Of a DNA stretch of 64,000 nt, positions 9,845 to 18,761 are shown in pieces. Under the pieces are notes generated by a model. That model searched no databases. It was given only the letters and a program-made list of their open reading frames with translations, and was not told where the DNA came from. The translations under genes were made by a program, and so were the position numbers. The stretch is from Cyclobacterium sp. Lineage in GTDB: Bacteria > Bacteroidota > Bacteroidia > Cytophagales > Cyclobacteriaceae. Location of the stretch: positions 53,562-117,561 of the forward strand of contig NZ_JABURL010000080.1 of assembly GCF_014762705.1 (NCBI RefSeq), given 5' to 3'. Each line of letters starts with the position of its first letter. Position 1 is the stretch's first letter.

Positions 9845-10735
9845 ATGAAGAACAATCAAAATAACAGGAGAAATTTCCTGAAAAAAAGCATGCTTTCCGG
9901 CCTTGCAATGGGTACTTTGGGTTCCTGGTCTTTGCCAGCTACGGCCAGTGTGAAAGTATCAAAAATGAATTTTGGTCTGGTAACATACCTATGGGGAAAA
10001 GACTGGTCCCTGGCAGAATTGATCAGTAATTGTGAGAAAACCGGGTATAAAGGGGTAGAGTTAAGGACAGAACATGCCCATGGGGTGGAAGCACACCTGA
10101 GCAAGGCTGAAAGAAAGGAGATCCGGAGCAGATTTGAAGCTAGTCCGGTTAGCTGCGTGGGTTATGGAAGCAATTTTGAATATCACAGCACTGACCCGGC
10201 TTTGGTTGTGGAAAACATCAGGCAAACCAAGGCTTACATACAACTTTGTGACGATATAGGAGCAACAGGCATTAAAGTAAAACCAAATACCCTTCCTGAA
10301 GGTGTTTCAAGAGAGAAGACCATCGCACAGATCGCTAAATCCCTTAGTGAGGTGGGGGAATTTGGGGCCGACCATGGTCAGTTGGTCCGTGTGGAAGTTC
10401 ATGGCAGGATCACCCAGCAACTTCCCGTGATGAAGGCGATATTTGACCAGGTTACCTCTTCCAATGTAAAGATATGTTGGAACAGCAACGATACTGACCT
10501 GATGGAACCGGGATTGGAGGCGAATTTCAATATGGTGAAAAAGTGGTTGGGAGACACCACCCACGTAAGGGCTTTTGATGAAAATGATTATCCTTATCAG
10601 GATCTTTTTCGCTTATTGGACCAGGCCAATTATCAGGGCTGGATTTTGCTGGAAGCACACAGCAATCCGGCGGATAAAGTGGCTTCCATGGTGGCGCAAA
10701 AGCAAATGTTCGAAAATTTTATTTCCAGTTTATAG
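9845..10735 (+). CDS. Tat-exported sugar phosphate isomerase/epimerase-like TIM-barrel protein
   Basis: About 296 residues. The N-terminus carries a Tat-like signal (NRRNFLKKSMLSGLAMG). The body matches the AP-endonuclease-2-type TIM barrel of xylose-isomerase-like enzymes: VRVEVHGR near the middle and ILLEAHSNPADKV near the end provide Glu and His residues of the type that bind a divalent metal. ATG 9845 is preferred over ATG 9833, which lies inside the previous stop region. The protein is exported, so its substrate is probably a free or oxidised sugar rather than a sugar phosphate. The adjacent Gfo/Idh protein suggests epimerisation or eliminative cleavage of a keto-sugar. Confidence 0.8.
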   Translation: MKNNQNNRRNFLKKSMLSGLAMGTLGSWSLPATASVKVSKMNFGLVTYLWGKDWSLAELISNCEKTGYKGVELRTEHAHGVEAHLSKAERKEIRSRFEASPVSCVGYGSNFEYHSTDPALVVENIRQTKAYIQLCDDIGATGIKVKPNTLPEGVSREKTIAQIAKSLSEVGEFGADHGQLVRVEVHGRITQQLPVMKAIFDQVTSSNVKICWNSNDTDLMEPGLEANFNMVKKWLGDTTHVRAFDENDYPYQDLFRLLDQANYQGWILLEAHSNPADKVASMVAQKQMFENFISSL

Positions 10736-10763
10736 CAGTCAGTCCTAAAAAAACAAAAGAATA

Positions 10764-12134
10764 ATGACCGAAAGAAGAGAATTTATCAAGAAAAGCTTGA
10801 TGGGTAGTGCCGGAGTAGCCTTAGCTGGCATGAGCATGAGTGCCAAATCCTATGGAAAAATCATGGGAGCCAATGACAGGATGCACCTGGCGGTAATAGG
10901 TATAAGGGGGCAAGGTACCAATCACATCAATCAATTCTGTAAATTAAAAGAGAGCCGCAATGTGGTGATCAAGACCTTATGCGATGTGGATGAAAATACC
11001 TGGGCTGAAAAGGTGAAACTGGTCAATGACAGGGTAGGGGATAAACCTGGTACTGCATATGACATGAGAAGGGTTTTTGAAGACCCGGAAGTGGATGCTT
11101 TATCCTTTGCCACACCCAATCATTGGCACGCCCTGGGAACCATTTGGGCCTGCCAGGCAGGAAAGCATGTATATGTAGAAAAGCCAGCTAGTCACAACGT
11201 ATTTGAAGGTAGAAAAATGATCGAGGCGGCCAGAAAATATGACCGTATCGTGCAGGTGGGTTTCCAAAACCGATCGATAAAAAACGTCATGGAAGCCATG
11301 AAGTTTTTACATGATGGCAATATAGGGGAAGTGTACATGGCCAAAGGGCTTTGCTACAAGCCCAGAAATTCATTTGGCATCAGCAGAGACAGTACTCCTC
11401 CTGAAGGTTTGCATTATGATTTATGGTTAGGTCCTGCTCCCTACAGGGCATATAATGAGAAAAAAGGACATTACAACTGGCATTGGCACTGGGATACAGG
11501 AAATGGCGATACAGGTAATCAGGGGCCACACCAGTTTGATGTGGCCAGATGGGGGCTGAACAAGAATGAACATCCTGTTTCCGTTTATTCATCTGGGGAT
11601 ATTTATGGGATGACACCTCAGCAATGTTCTCAGGAGACACCAAATACCCAAACATCTATTTTCAAATATGATGATGGAAAAATTTTGGAATTTGAAACAC
11701 GGGGCAGATATACCCACGGAGAGTCCAGTCTTGATATCAAAATCGGAAACATGTTTTATGGAACCGACGGGTACCTGGAGCTTAATGGCAGCACCTGGAA
11801 AGCCTTCAGGCAAGATGAAAAGGAGCCTTTTGCAAGCTCTCAGCAAGCAGCTCCACAAGAATCAGGTTCTAATGTACTGGCAGCACCTGGGGGAGCCGAA
11901 CATTATGCCAATTTCCTGGATGCTATCCGAGATGGCAAAAAGGAAAGTCTGAATTGTGATATCATGGAAGGATATTATTCTTCCGCCCTTCCATTAATTG
12001 CCAATATTTCTTACCGATTGGAAAGGGGATTAAAGTTTATGGGAGATTATGAGAAATTCGCCAATGATACAGAAGCAGATACCATGCTGACCCGGCCCAG
12101 CAGGCCTCCATATGTGGTACCTGAGCAGGTGTAA
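10764..12134 (+). CDS. Tat-exported Gfo/Idh/MocA-family oxidoreductase
   Basis: A 456-residue NAD(P)-dependent sugar oxidoreductase with a Tat signal at the N-terminus (TERREFIKKSLMGSAG). The Rossmann segment reads AVIGIRGQGTNH, the family motif appears as VEKPASHN, and VGFQNRS plus GNGDTGNQGPHQFDVARW give the catalytic-domain residues. Tat export suggests that it folds with its cofactor inside and carries it out, as glucose-fructose oxidoreductase does. It is separated by 28 bases from the TIM-barrel gene. Likely oxidises a sugar or glycoside extracytoplasmically; substrate unknown. Confidence 0.88.
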   Translation: MTERREFIKKSLMGSAGVALAGMSMSAKSYGKIMGANDRMHLAVIGIRGQGTNHINQFCKLKESRNVVIKTLCDVDENTWAEKVKLVNDRVGDKPGTAYDMRRVFEDPEVDALSFATPNHWHALGTIWACQAGKHVYVEKPASHNVFEGRKMIEAARKYDRIVQVGFQNRSIKNVMEAMKFLHDGNIGEVYMAKGLCYKPRNSFGISRDSTPPEGLHYDLWLGPAPYRAYNEKKGHYNWHWHWDTGNGDTGNQGPHQFDVARWGLNKNEHPVSVYSSGDIYGMTPQQCSQETPNTQTSIFKYDDGKILEFETRGRYTHGESSLDIKIGNMFYGTDGYLELNGSTWKAFRQDEKEPFASSQQAAPQESGSNVLAAPGGAEHYANFLDAIRDGKKESLNCDIMEGYYSSALPLIANISYRLERGLKFMGDYEKFANDTEADTMLTRPSRPPYVVPEQV

Positions 12135-12181
12135 TTGCTATATGATTTCCTTTTGAATTAAAATATAAATAAGGCTTATTC

Positions 12182-12189
12182 TACTTTTG
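12182..12189 (+). promoter_or_regulatory. Candidate Bacteroidota -7 promoter box
   Basis: TACTTTTG matches TAnnTTTG and lies 60 bases before the 12250 start, in a 115-bp AT-rich gap. The nearest upstream TTTG (12152) is spaced farther than usual, so the call is tentative. It may give the large hydrolase its own promoter. Confidence 0.35.
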
Positions 12190-12249
12190 TGGATCAAGGG
12201 GAACAATAAGTCTTATTTTTAACCCTTTTTATTTCTAAAAACCTAAACC

Positions 12250-14352
12250 ATGTTGAAGACCTTTTTTCTGACTTTATTCATGCTCGCCTGTGCGTTTTTG
12301 CCTGCCCATGCGCAAGAGGATTTAAAGGTTATCCAATCCCATTGGGTCAGTTTTACGGATGGGCCTAATGCTTTATACAGACATCAGACCCGGCAGGCTT
12401 TTGAGTTACTGGATGAAAGGGAAAAAGCCTTGGAAAACATCCAATCAAAAGCAGAATGGCAGGATTGGCAAGCTGGAATCAAGGAAAAATTAATGCAGGT
12501 AGTTGGGCCTTTCCCAGAGAAAACCCCCTTAAAAGCAGCAATTACCCGTACGGTGCAGCGGGAAGGTTTCCGTATGGAGCATGTGGTATTTCAATCGCAG
12601 CCTGGGTTTTATGTGAGCTCTACCCTGTTTCTACCGGATGGGTTGGCCGGAAAGGCACCGGCCATTATTTACTGTTCCGGTCATGCCCTGGAATCATACA
12701 GGAGTTTTACCTATCAACATGTGATATTAAACCTGGTTAAAAAAGGTTTTATCGTATTGGCATTTGATCCGGTGGGGCAAGGTGAGCGCCTGGAATATTT
12801 TGATCCTTCCACCAACAAACCTACCATTGGCGGCCCCACAAAACAACATTCCTATCCCGGTGCTCAGGCATTTGTAGCCGGTACTTCCCAGGCCAAATAC
12901 ATGATATGGGACGGTATCCGGGCAATGGATTACCTGATTAGCCGACCTGAGGTGGATCCAGATAGAATCGGTATTACCGGCAGATCGGGAGGAGGAACCC
13001 AGGCGGCATATATTGCAGCATTTGATTCGCGCATTTATGCCTCAGCTCCGGAAAATTACATTACCAATTTCAGGCGCTTGCTGCTCACCCATGGACCTCA
13101 GGATGCAGAACAAAACTTTTTCAGGGGCATTGCCGCCGGCCTGGATCAGCCGGATCTTTTGCTGGTAAGGGCTCCCAAGCCCAACCTGATGATCACCACA
13201 ACCAGGGATATTTTCAACATTGAAGGGGCCAGAGAAGCCAGAGATCAGGTTCAAAGGATTTATGATTCATATGGTCTCTCAGATAGATTTGACATGGTGG
13301 AGGATGATGCTGGGCATGCTTCAACCCTCAAAAACAGAGAGTTCATGTATGCTTTTTTTCAAAAACACCTGGATTGGCCAGGCTCTTCAAAAGACCAGAA
13401 CATAGATACCCTGAGTCGTGAGGAACTGCAGGTTACCCCGACTGGACAGGTTCTTAGCAGTTATCCAGGTAAAACCATTCAGGAACTCAATCAGACCCAT
13501 TTACCAAAGGAGCTTAAAGGCTCCCTGGCTGAACGTATAAGCCGTTCAAGAGAGCTTTCAGGTTACCGGGAGCCTTCTTCGGATATAGAAACCATGATGA
13601 CAGGAAGGTTTCAAAGAGATGGGTACGTCGTTGAAAAGTATTTAATGAAGGGAGAAGGAGACTATTGGGTTCCCTACCTTTTGATGAGGCCGGATAAAAT
13701 GACTTCCAAAGCTGTAATTTATTTGGATCCTGAGGGAAAGGGCATTGATGCAGCAGTAGGGGGTACCATGGAAGCATTGGTACAGGAAGGCCAGATGGTT
13801 TTGGCTCCGGATTTGTTAAACACCGGAGAAATGGGCAATGGTGGATTTACGGGAGATTCAAACTTTCAGGGGGAGTCTTATAACTTGTGGTTTGGCAGCA
13901 TCCTGATCGGTAGAAGTATTGTGGGCCTGCATGCTGGAGATGTCAACCGGTTGGTTAAAGTATTGCAAGAGTCTCAGGGAGCAGATGAAATAAAAAGTCT
14001 GGCCAAAGGTCAGATGGCAGCAGTATTGCTCCATGCAGCCAATTACAATCCGGATATTGCTTCAATTGCGCTCATAGACCCCATGCTATCTTACAGGTCT
14101 CTGGTGGCGCAGGAAAATTACGACCCTGCCAATATTGCCTATACAGTTGCCGGAGCCCTGCCAGCTTATGATCTGCCAGATCTTTTGGAAAACCTATCCA
14201 ATAGAAAACCCCTTGTAATAGAAAAAAACGAAATGGATCCAGGAACCCTTCCCAATTGGTCGGAAAGCTTTCGGGAAAGCCAGGTGAAAACCATACAGGT
14301 GACCGATCTCGGCGAGAGAAAAGCATACTTACGAAAATGGCTGAATCCCTGA
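12250..14352 (+). CDS. Large exported alpha/beta hydrolase with a degenerate second module
   Basis: A 700-residue protein with a Sec signal peptide (MLKTFFLTLFMLACAFLPAHAQ region, cleavage after about residue 22). Residues about 100-375 form an alpha/beta hydrolase with nucleophile motif GRSGGGTQ (Ser246) and a C-terminal His in DDAGHAST. Residues about 440-700 look like a second hydrolase-type fold (VIYLDPEGKG, then ALIDPMLSYRS), but the expected nucleophile position reads AKGQMAAVLL with no Ser. It ends the cluster before a strong terminator. Probably an esterase or peptidase-like enzyme; substrate unknown. Confidence 0.78.
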   Translation: MLKTFFLTLFMLACAFLPAHAQEDLKVIQSHWVSFTDGPNALYRHQTRQAFELLDEREKALENIQSKAEWQDWQAGIKEKLMQVVGPFPEKTPLKAAITRTVQREGFRMEHVVFQSQPGFYVSSTLFLPDGLAGKAPAIIYCSGHALESYRSFTYQHVILNLVKKGFIVLAFDPVGQGERLEYFDPSTNKPTIGGPTKQHSYPGAQAFVAGTSQAKYMIWDGIRAMDYLISRPEVDPDRIGITGRSGGGTQAAYIAAFDSRIYASAPENYITNFRRLLLTHGPQDAEQNFFRGIAAGLDQPDLLLVRAPKPNLMITTTRDIFNIEGAREARDQVQRIYDSYGLSDRFDMVEDDAGHASTLKNREFMYAFFQKHLDWPGSSKDQNIDTLSREELQVTPTGQVLSSYPGKTIQELNQTHLPKELKGSLAERISRSRELSGYREPSSDIETMMTGRFQRDGYVVEKYLMKGEGDYWVPYLLMRPDKMTSKAVIYLDPEGKGIDAAVGGTMEALVQEGQMVLAPDLLNTGEMGNGGFTGDSNFQGESYNLWFGSILIGRSIVGLHAGDVNRLVKVLQESQGADEIKSLAKGQMAAVLLHAANYNPDIASIALIDPMLSYRSLVAQENYDPANIAYTVAGALPAYDLPDLLENLSNRKPLVIEKNEMDPGTLPNWSESFRESQVKTIQVTDLGERKAYLRKWLNP

Positions 14353-14355
14353 AAA

Positions 14356-14386
14356 AAAAAAGCTACCCGGATTGGGTAGCTTTTTT
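14356..14386. terminator. Bidirectional intrinsic terminator
   Basis: Perfect stem AAAAAAGCTACCC / GGGTAGCTTTTTT with a 5-base loop (14369-14373). It stands between convergent genes, 3 bases after the stop at 14352 and 16 bases before the end of the aldolase gene, and works for both strands. Confidence 0.92.
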
Positions 14387-14402
14387 AAGGCTGTTAGAAA
14401 AT

Positions 14403-15464
14403 TTAATTTCTATTGATGGCATTGAGCATGTCAAAGGCCAACTCTAACCTTTTTCCAAAATTTTCTTCGCCCTTCCTGAGCCAGACCCTTGGGTCATAAG
14501 ACTTTTTATTCGGGTTATCTGCACCTTCCGGATTACCAAGTTGCGTTTGAAGATAGTCTTCTTTCTCATGATAATACTTCAACACACCCTCCCAGAAAGC
14601 CCATTGAAGATCAGTGTCAATATTCATTTTGACTGAACCGTAGCTATTGGCCTCTCTTATCTCTTCTACACTGGAACCGGATCCTCCATGGAAAACAAAG
14701 TTGACGGGTTTGCCCACCGTACCAAATTTTTCATTGATATAATCCTGAGAATTTTTAAGAATTTCTGGTTTAAGGGAAACATTTCCTGGTTTGTACACCC
14801 CATGAACATTCCCAAAGGCAGCTGCCACGGTAAACATGTCATCTACTTTTTTCAATTCTTCATATGCATACGCCACTTCCTCTGGTTGGGTATAGAGTTT
14901 GGAGCTGTCCACTTCGGTATTGTCCACCCCATCTTCCTCACCTCCTGTAACACCAAGTTCTATTTCGATGGCCATTTTCAACTTGGCAAACTCTTTGAAG
15001 TAGTTTACGGAAATTTCAATATTTTCTTCCAAAGGTTCTTCTGACAGATCCAACATGTGTGAACTGAACAGGGGTTTCTTGAAAGCTTTAAAGTAGGCTT
15101 TGCCTTCTTCAAGCAGACCGTCAATCCAGGGCAGCAGTTTTTTTGCTGCGTGATCGGTGTGCAGGATGACAGGAACCCCATATACCTCTGCCATTTTTTG
15201 AACGTGCATGGCACCGGATACACCACCTGCTATGGAAGCCTGTTGTTTGTCGTTGGGCAGACCTTTTCCTGCAAAAAATTGGGCTCCCCCATTGGAAAAT
15301 TGAATCATTACAGGTGAGTTCACTTTTTTGGCCGTTTCCAGTACGGCATTGACCGTATTGCTGTTGATACAGTTAACAGCCGGCATCGCAAATTCGCTTT
15401 CCTTAGCGTATGCGATCAGGTCTTTCAGCTCTTCACCATATTTAACTCCAGGTTTAAATTTCAT
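14403..15464 (-). CDS. fbaA: Class II fructose-bisphosphate aldolase
   Basis: Cleaves fructose 1,6-bisphosphate to dihydroxyacetone phosphate and glyceraldehyde 3-phosphate in glycolysis and gluconeogenesis; Zn-dependent and cytoplasmic. The 353 residues match the class IIA (E. coli FbaA-like, 359) group. ILHTDHAAKK holds the catalytic Asp104 and zinc ligand His105; GVTGGEEDGVDN and FHGGSGSS are the other family motifs for metal and phosphate binding. It is monocistronic, with a -7 box at 15533-15540. Confidence 0.96.
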   Translation of the reverse strand: MKFKPGVKYGEELKDLIAYAKESEFAMPAVNCINSNTVNAVLETAKKVNSPVMIQFSNGGAQFFAGKGLPNDKQQASIAGGVSGAMHVQKMAEVYGVPVILHTDHAAKKLLPWIDGLLEEGKAYFKAFKKPLFSSHMLDLSEEPLEENIEISVNYFKEFAKLKMAIEIELGVTGGEEDGVDNTEVDSSKLYTQPEEVAYAYEELKKVDDMFTVAAAFGNVHGVYKPGNVSLKPEILKNSQDYINEKFGTVGKPVNFVFHGGSGSSVEEIREANSYGSVKMNIDTDLQWAFWEGVLKYYHEKEDYLQTQLGNPEGADNPNKKSYDPRVWLRKGEENFGKRLELAFDMLNAINRN

Positions 15465-15532
15465 ATTGAATGATTTATGTTTAAATTAAATGTTGATCCC
15501 TGTTCAAATGCTTTTGAATGGAAACTATAATT

Positions 15533-15540
15533 CAAAGATA
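15533..15540 (-). promoter_or_regulatory. fbaA: Candidate -7 promoter box for the aldolase gene
   Basis: On the minus strand the sequence reads TATCTTTG, an exact TAnnTTTG match, 68 bases upstream of the aldolase ATG. A good TTTG partner at the usual distance is not seen (one is about 14 bases upstream). Confidence 0.5.
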
Positions 15541-15652
15541 GGAATACCATTGAACAAATGCCTTATTATTAGGCTGAAAAAAACCATTTGACCAAAGAAA
15601 GCTAGTATAACAGGCTTCATATTATCTGTTAGAAACTATAAAATTTCCTTTA

Positions 15653-15660
15653 TATCTTTG
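15653..15660 (+). promoter_or_regulatory. Candidate -7 promoter box abutting a start codon
   Basis: TATCTTTG ends only three bases before ATG 15664. A TTAG about 20 bases upstream could be the -33 element. If used, transcription would begin at or within a few bases of the start codon, giving a leaderless or nearly leaderless mRNA. Confidence 0.5.
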
Positions 15661-15663
15661 TTT

Positions 15664-16527
15664 ATGGAAAAAATCAACATAACAGGTGTGCCAGAGCATT
15701 TTAATTTCCCCTGGCAGAAGCTTGTGGAAAATCAGCCTTTTTTGGACAGTGATGTACAGCTGGTTTGGGAAAATGAATCCAGAGGTTCCGGCGCCATGAA
15801 CAGGGCCTTAAGGGAGGGAAATACTGACCTGGCCATTGTGCTTACCGAAAGTTTTGTAAAGGACAAAATTGAGGGTAATCCTGGTAAAATTATTGGCTTT
15901 CATGTGGACTCTCCCTTGGTCTGGGGAATACATGTGCCTGCAAAAACAGATTTAGAAAAGGTTTCAGAACTGAAGAATGTACCTTTTCTGGTCAGCAGAA
16001 TGGGCTCAGGTTCACATTTAATGACTTATTTATTGGCCCAAAAGGAAGGATGGGACACCAGTGAAATAGATTTTGAAATTATTGGTAATCTGGAAGGTGC
16101 CATCCAATCGTTTAAGAAAGGCAGTCCCAAAGCTTTTTTATGGGAAAAATATACGACCAAACCGTTAGTCGACAAAGGATTGTTCAAAAGAATAGGGGAA
16201 ATACCTACGCCCTGGCCCTGTTTTGTAATAGTAGCTTCGGAAAAAATGCTGCAGGATAATGGTCCTCTTGCTTTTCAGATAAGGGATGCCCTTTATGAAA
16301 TTAACTTATCCATCATGAAAGATAAAGAGGCGGCGGTAAAGCGCATTAGTGAAAGGTATCAACTCCAGCAGACAGATGTCAGAGAGTGGATTTCCCAGAC
16401 AAGCTGGGCTACTCATAAAAAGGTACCAGCACATCACCTGCTAAAGACCATGGAAATTTTGGAAGATCTTAAACTGATCAATAAAAAATTGAATCCGGAA
16501 AGTTTTGTGGTTGATGAAATAGGTTAA
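15664..16527 (+). CDS. Substrate-binding-fold protein without signal peptide
   Basis: A 287-residue protein resembling type 2 periplasmic-binding proteins of the SsuA/THI5-like group. Visible features are ESRGSGAMNRALREGNTDLA early on and SRMGSGSHLMTYLLA at about residues 113-127. There is no signal peptide or lipobox, so it is predicted cytoplasmic. The frame continues two codons upstream to TTG 15658, but ATG 15664 is preferred. No ABC permease or ATPase genes are adjacent. Possible roles are a ligand sensor or an enzyme built on this fold. Function not known. Confidence 0.75.
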   Translation: MEKINITGVPEHFNFPWQKLVENQPFLDSDVQLVWENESRGSGAMNRALREGNTDLAIVLTESFVKDKIEGNPGKIIGFHVDSPLVWGIHVPAKTDLEKVSELKNVPFLVSRMGSGSHLMTYLLAQKEGWDTSEIDFEIIGNLEGAIQSFKKGSPKAFLWEKYTTKPLVDKGLFKRIGEIPTPWPCFVIVASEKMLQDNGPLAFQIRDALYEINLSIMKDKEAAVKRISERYQLQQTDVREWISQTSWATHKKVPAHHLLKTMEILEDLKLINKKLNPESFVVDEIG

Positions 16528-16530
16528 GCC

Positions 16531-16560
16531 AAAAAAGACCAGCTATTTTAACAGCTGGTC
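16531..16560 (-). terminator. Intrinsic terminator for the NIPSNAP gene
   Basis: An 8-bp stem (GACCAGCT 16537-16544, AGCTGGTC 16553-16560) with an 8-base loop. On the minus strand it is followed by a run of six T, so it terminates the gene at 16585-17373. Confidence 0.8.
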
Positions 16561-16584
16561 CCTGTAACTTTGTATCAAACAAAA

Positions 16585-17373
16585 TTAAAAATCTGAATAG
16601 TCGGCAGGCCTCAAAAGGCGGGTGACATTTTTAGATACTGTGTTGCGGTATTCTTCCAGGTCTTTCATGGCCTCCCAGTCAGGGTCCACCCGGAATGCAT
16701 CCCAATGGGCATTGCGTTCTTTCATGTTCTCAAATGTTGTCAAATACATGAGATTGGGCATGGTGGCACCTGCAAGGGTTTCTGCATAAAAAACCGGATT
16801 GAAGTCCAATTTATCAAAAATATCAATTTCGCCGCTGTTAAACATCTTTACCTTTTGTCGGTACAGCCTTTCCGTTGCCGCCTCATAACTTCTCAATTCG
16901 TACACCCTCTCATTTTTAGGTGAAGAAAGCTCCGGGGTATTCATTCTGGGGTTTCCGGTAAAAGCTTGCAGTAAACGGGTTTCCAACCTTGTGTATGGAG
17001 GATTGTCATGAGCAGCATAGATATACTCCTTTCCGGCATTTTGATAAGTTTGGTCTTTTTCCAGCTTATTTTGAAATTCGAAGTATGCTTTAGAATTTTT
17101 AAAGGGAAGAAAGACATAAATTTTTTCACCGGCATCTTCCTCTGAAGGAAGAGGTTTGAATACGCCAACATTACTCACACCGGCTTTGTGGGCGGCAGGA
17201 ATAAAAGCGGATTTCAGGTATTGATCTATCATTTTCTCCTGATCGCTATTAGCTATATGGTATATTTTAAGCTCATACAAGTCCCTTTTACCGTCCTGAG
17301 CGAGAGTAATGTAGCTCAGGGAAAAAGTGAAAAGAGTAACTAAAGAGGCAATAATAAGTTTATTTTGGTTCAT
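16585..17373 (-). CDS. Exported NIPSNAP-family protein
   Basis: A 262-residue protein with an N-terminal signal peptide (hydrophobic run IASLVTLFTFSLSYITLAQ). Two ferredoxin-like NIPSNAP repeats are visible: the first starts LYELKIYHIANSDQ, the second ERVYELRSYEAATERLYRQK, and ends with HWDAFRVDPDWEAMKDLEEY, typical of the family. NIPSNAP proteins have a dimeric alpha/beta-barrel fold but no general enzymatic role is known. It is monocistronic and flanked by its own terminator. Exported versions are common in Bacteroidota and often lie near sugar-degradation genes. Confidence 0.85.
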   Translation of the reverse strand: MNQNKLIIASLVTLFTFSLSYITLAQDGKRDLYELKIYHIANSDQEKMIDQYLKSAFIPAAHKAGVSNVGVFKPLPSEEDAGEKIYVFLPFKNSKAYFEFQNKLEKDQTYQNAGKEYIYAAHDNPPYTRLETRLLQAFTGNPRMNTPELSSPKNERVYELRSYEAATERLYRQKVKMFNSGEIDIFDKLDFNPVFYAETLAGATMPNLMYLTTFENMKERNAHWDAFRVDPDWEAMKDLEEYRNTVSKNVTRLLRPADYSDF

Positions 17374-17483
17374 GTTGATTGTAATTTGGGTTTGGTACCT
17401 GATATCAAGAATAATATTTTGACCAAAAGTAAGTAAAATTGAATTACTTTAAAAAAATATTATACCAATGGGAAATATATTGT

Positions 17484-17491
17484 TATTTTTG
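17484..17491 (+). promoter_or_regulatory. Candidate -7 promoter box upstream of the UDP-xylose synthase gene
   Basis: TATTTTTG matches TAnnTTTG and lies 57 bases before ATG 17549. No clear -33 TTG at the normal distance; the region is very AT-rich, so chance matches are likely. Confidence 0.3.
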
Positions 17492-17548
17492 ATTTTTATA
17501 CTTTAGCATTCTAAAGGCTTGTTTTTAAATCAATTATTTTAAAAAAAA

Positions 17549-18496
17549 ATGAAGAGGATTTTAGTAACCGGTGGAGCTGGTTTTTTGGGCAGCCACCTTT
17601 GTGACAAACTCTTAAGTGAAGGGAATGAAGTTCTGTGTGCGGACAACCTTTTTACCGGAAGAAGAAGAAATATTCACCATTTGCTGGACAATAAAAATTT
17701 TGAATTTCTAAGGCATGATGTTACCCTTCCATTGTATGTTGAGGTAGATCAAATTTACAACCTGGCATGTCCCGCCAGCCCGGTGCACTATCAGTTTGAC
17801 CCCGTTCAAACGACCAAGACCAGCGTATTGGGTGCCATCAACATGTTGGGTTTGGCAAAGAGATTGAAAGTAAGGATTTTGCAGGCCAGCACCAGTGAGG
17901 TGTATGGCGATCCTGAAATCCATCCTCAGCCGGAATCCTATAAAGGCAGTGTAAGTGTGACCGGGCCCAGAGCTTGTTATGACGAAGGCAAAAGGTGTGC
18001 AGAGACCTTGTTTTTTGACTACCACAGGCAGCAAAAATTAAGTATCAAGGTGATGCGTATTTTTAATACCTATGGTCCAAGGATGCACCCTTCCGACGGA
18101 AGGGTAGTGAGCAATTTTATTGTACAGGCGCTGAAAGGAGAGGACATTACCATTTTTGGAGATGGAAAACAGACCAGAAGTTTTGGCTACGTGAGTGATT
18201 TGATTTCCGGCATGCACAAATTAATGAACAGCCGTGAAGGTTTTATAGGCCCGGTAAACATAGGTAACCCCGTGGAATTTACCATGTTGGAGCTGGCTGA
18301 AAACGTACTGGAACTTACCGGATCAAAAAGTAAGCTGAAATTCCTGCCCTTACCTCAGGATGACCCCATGCAGCGAAAACCCAATATTGATCTTGCCAGA
18401 AAAGAACTGGGTTGGGAACCTAAAATTCAATTGAAAGAAGGTTTGAAAGAAACGATCAGGTACTTCGATCAGGTATTGAAAGAAGGAGGGTATTGA
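17549..18496 (+). CDS. UDP-glucuronate decarboxylase (UDP-xylose synthase)
   Basis: Converts UDP-glucuronate to UDP-xylose using bound NAD. The 315-residue extended SDR has GGAGFLGSH (residues 8-16), [19 protein letters not shown], and the catalytic YDEGK with Tyr144 and Lys148. The PASPVHY segment and [18 protein letters not shown] loop are characteristic of UDP-xylose synthases rather than of UDP-glucose 4-epimerases. It opens the exopolysaccharide region, where UDP-xylose could be a donor. A terminator follows. Confidence 0.9.
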   Translation: MKRILVTGGAGFLGSHLCDKLLSEGNEVLCADNLFTGRRRNIHHLLDNKNFEFLRHDVTLPLYVEVDQIYNLACPASPVHYQFDPVQTTKTSVLGAINMLGLAKRLKVRILQASTSEVYGDPEIHPQPESYKGSVSVTGPRACYDEGKRCAETLFFDYHRQQKLSIKVMRIFNTYGPRMHPSDGRVVSNFIVQALKGEDITIFGDGKQTRSFGYVSDLISGMHKLMNSREGFIGPVNIGNPVEFTMLELAENVLELTGSKSKLKFLPLPQDDPMQRKPNIDLARKELGWEPKIQLKEGLKETIRYFDQVLKEGGY

Positions 18497-18517
18497 TCCT
18501 ATTTGCAGGATATACAC

Positions 18518-18554
18518 AGGCATTGTTTCCAATCGGGAGGCAATGCCTTTTTTT
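18518..18554 (+). terminator. Intrinsic terminator after the UDP-xylose synthase gene
   Basis: Stem AGGCATTG (18518-18525) / CAATGCCT (18541-18548) with a 15-base loop and a following T-run to 18554. Confidence 0.8.
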
Positions 18555-18761
18555 ATCAATAATAGTAATTTCTTTTTTAAACCCACTAATTAGTTTTTTA
18601 AATATTAAATTTTGTATTTTATTAAATATCCATATTTTAGATAAATAAAACCTCAATATATTTTATTTTAATTAAAATAAAATTGAATAAACCTTTTTTT
18701 ATTTGCTTGTAGATATTTACCTTTAGTGGTAATTATAATTCACCTAACAGTACTTGTAGCT

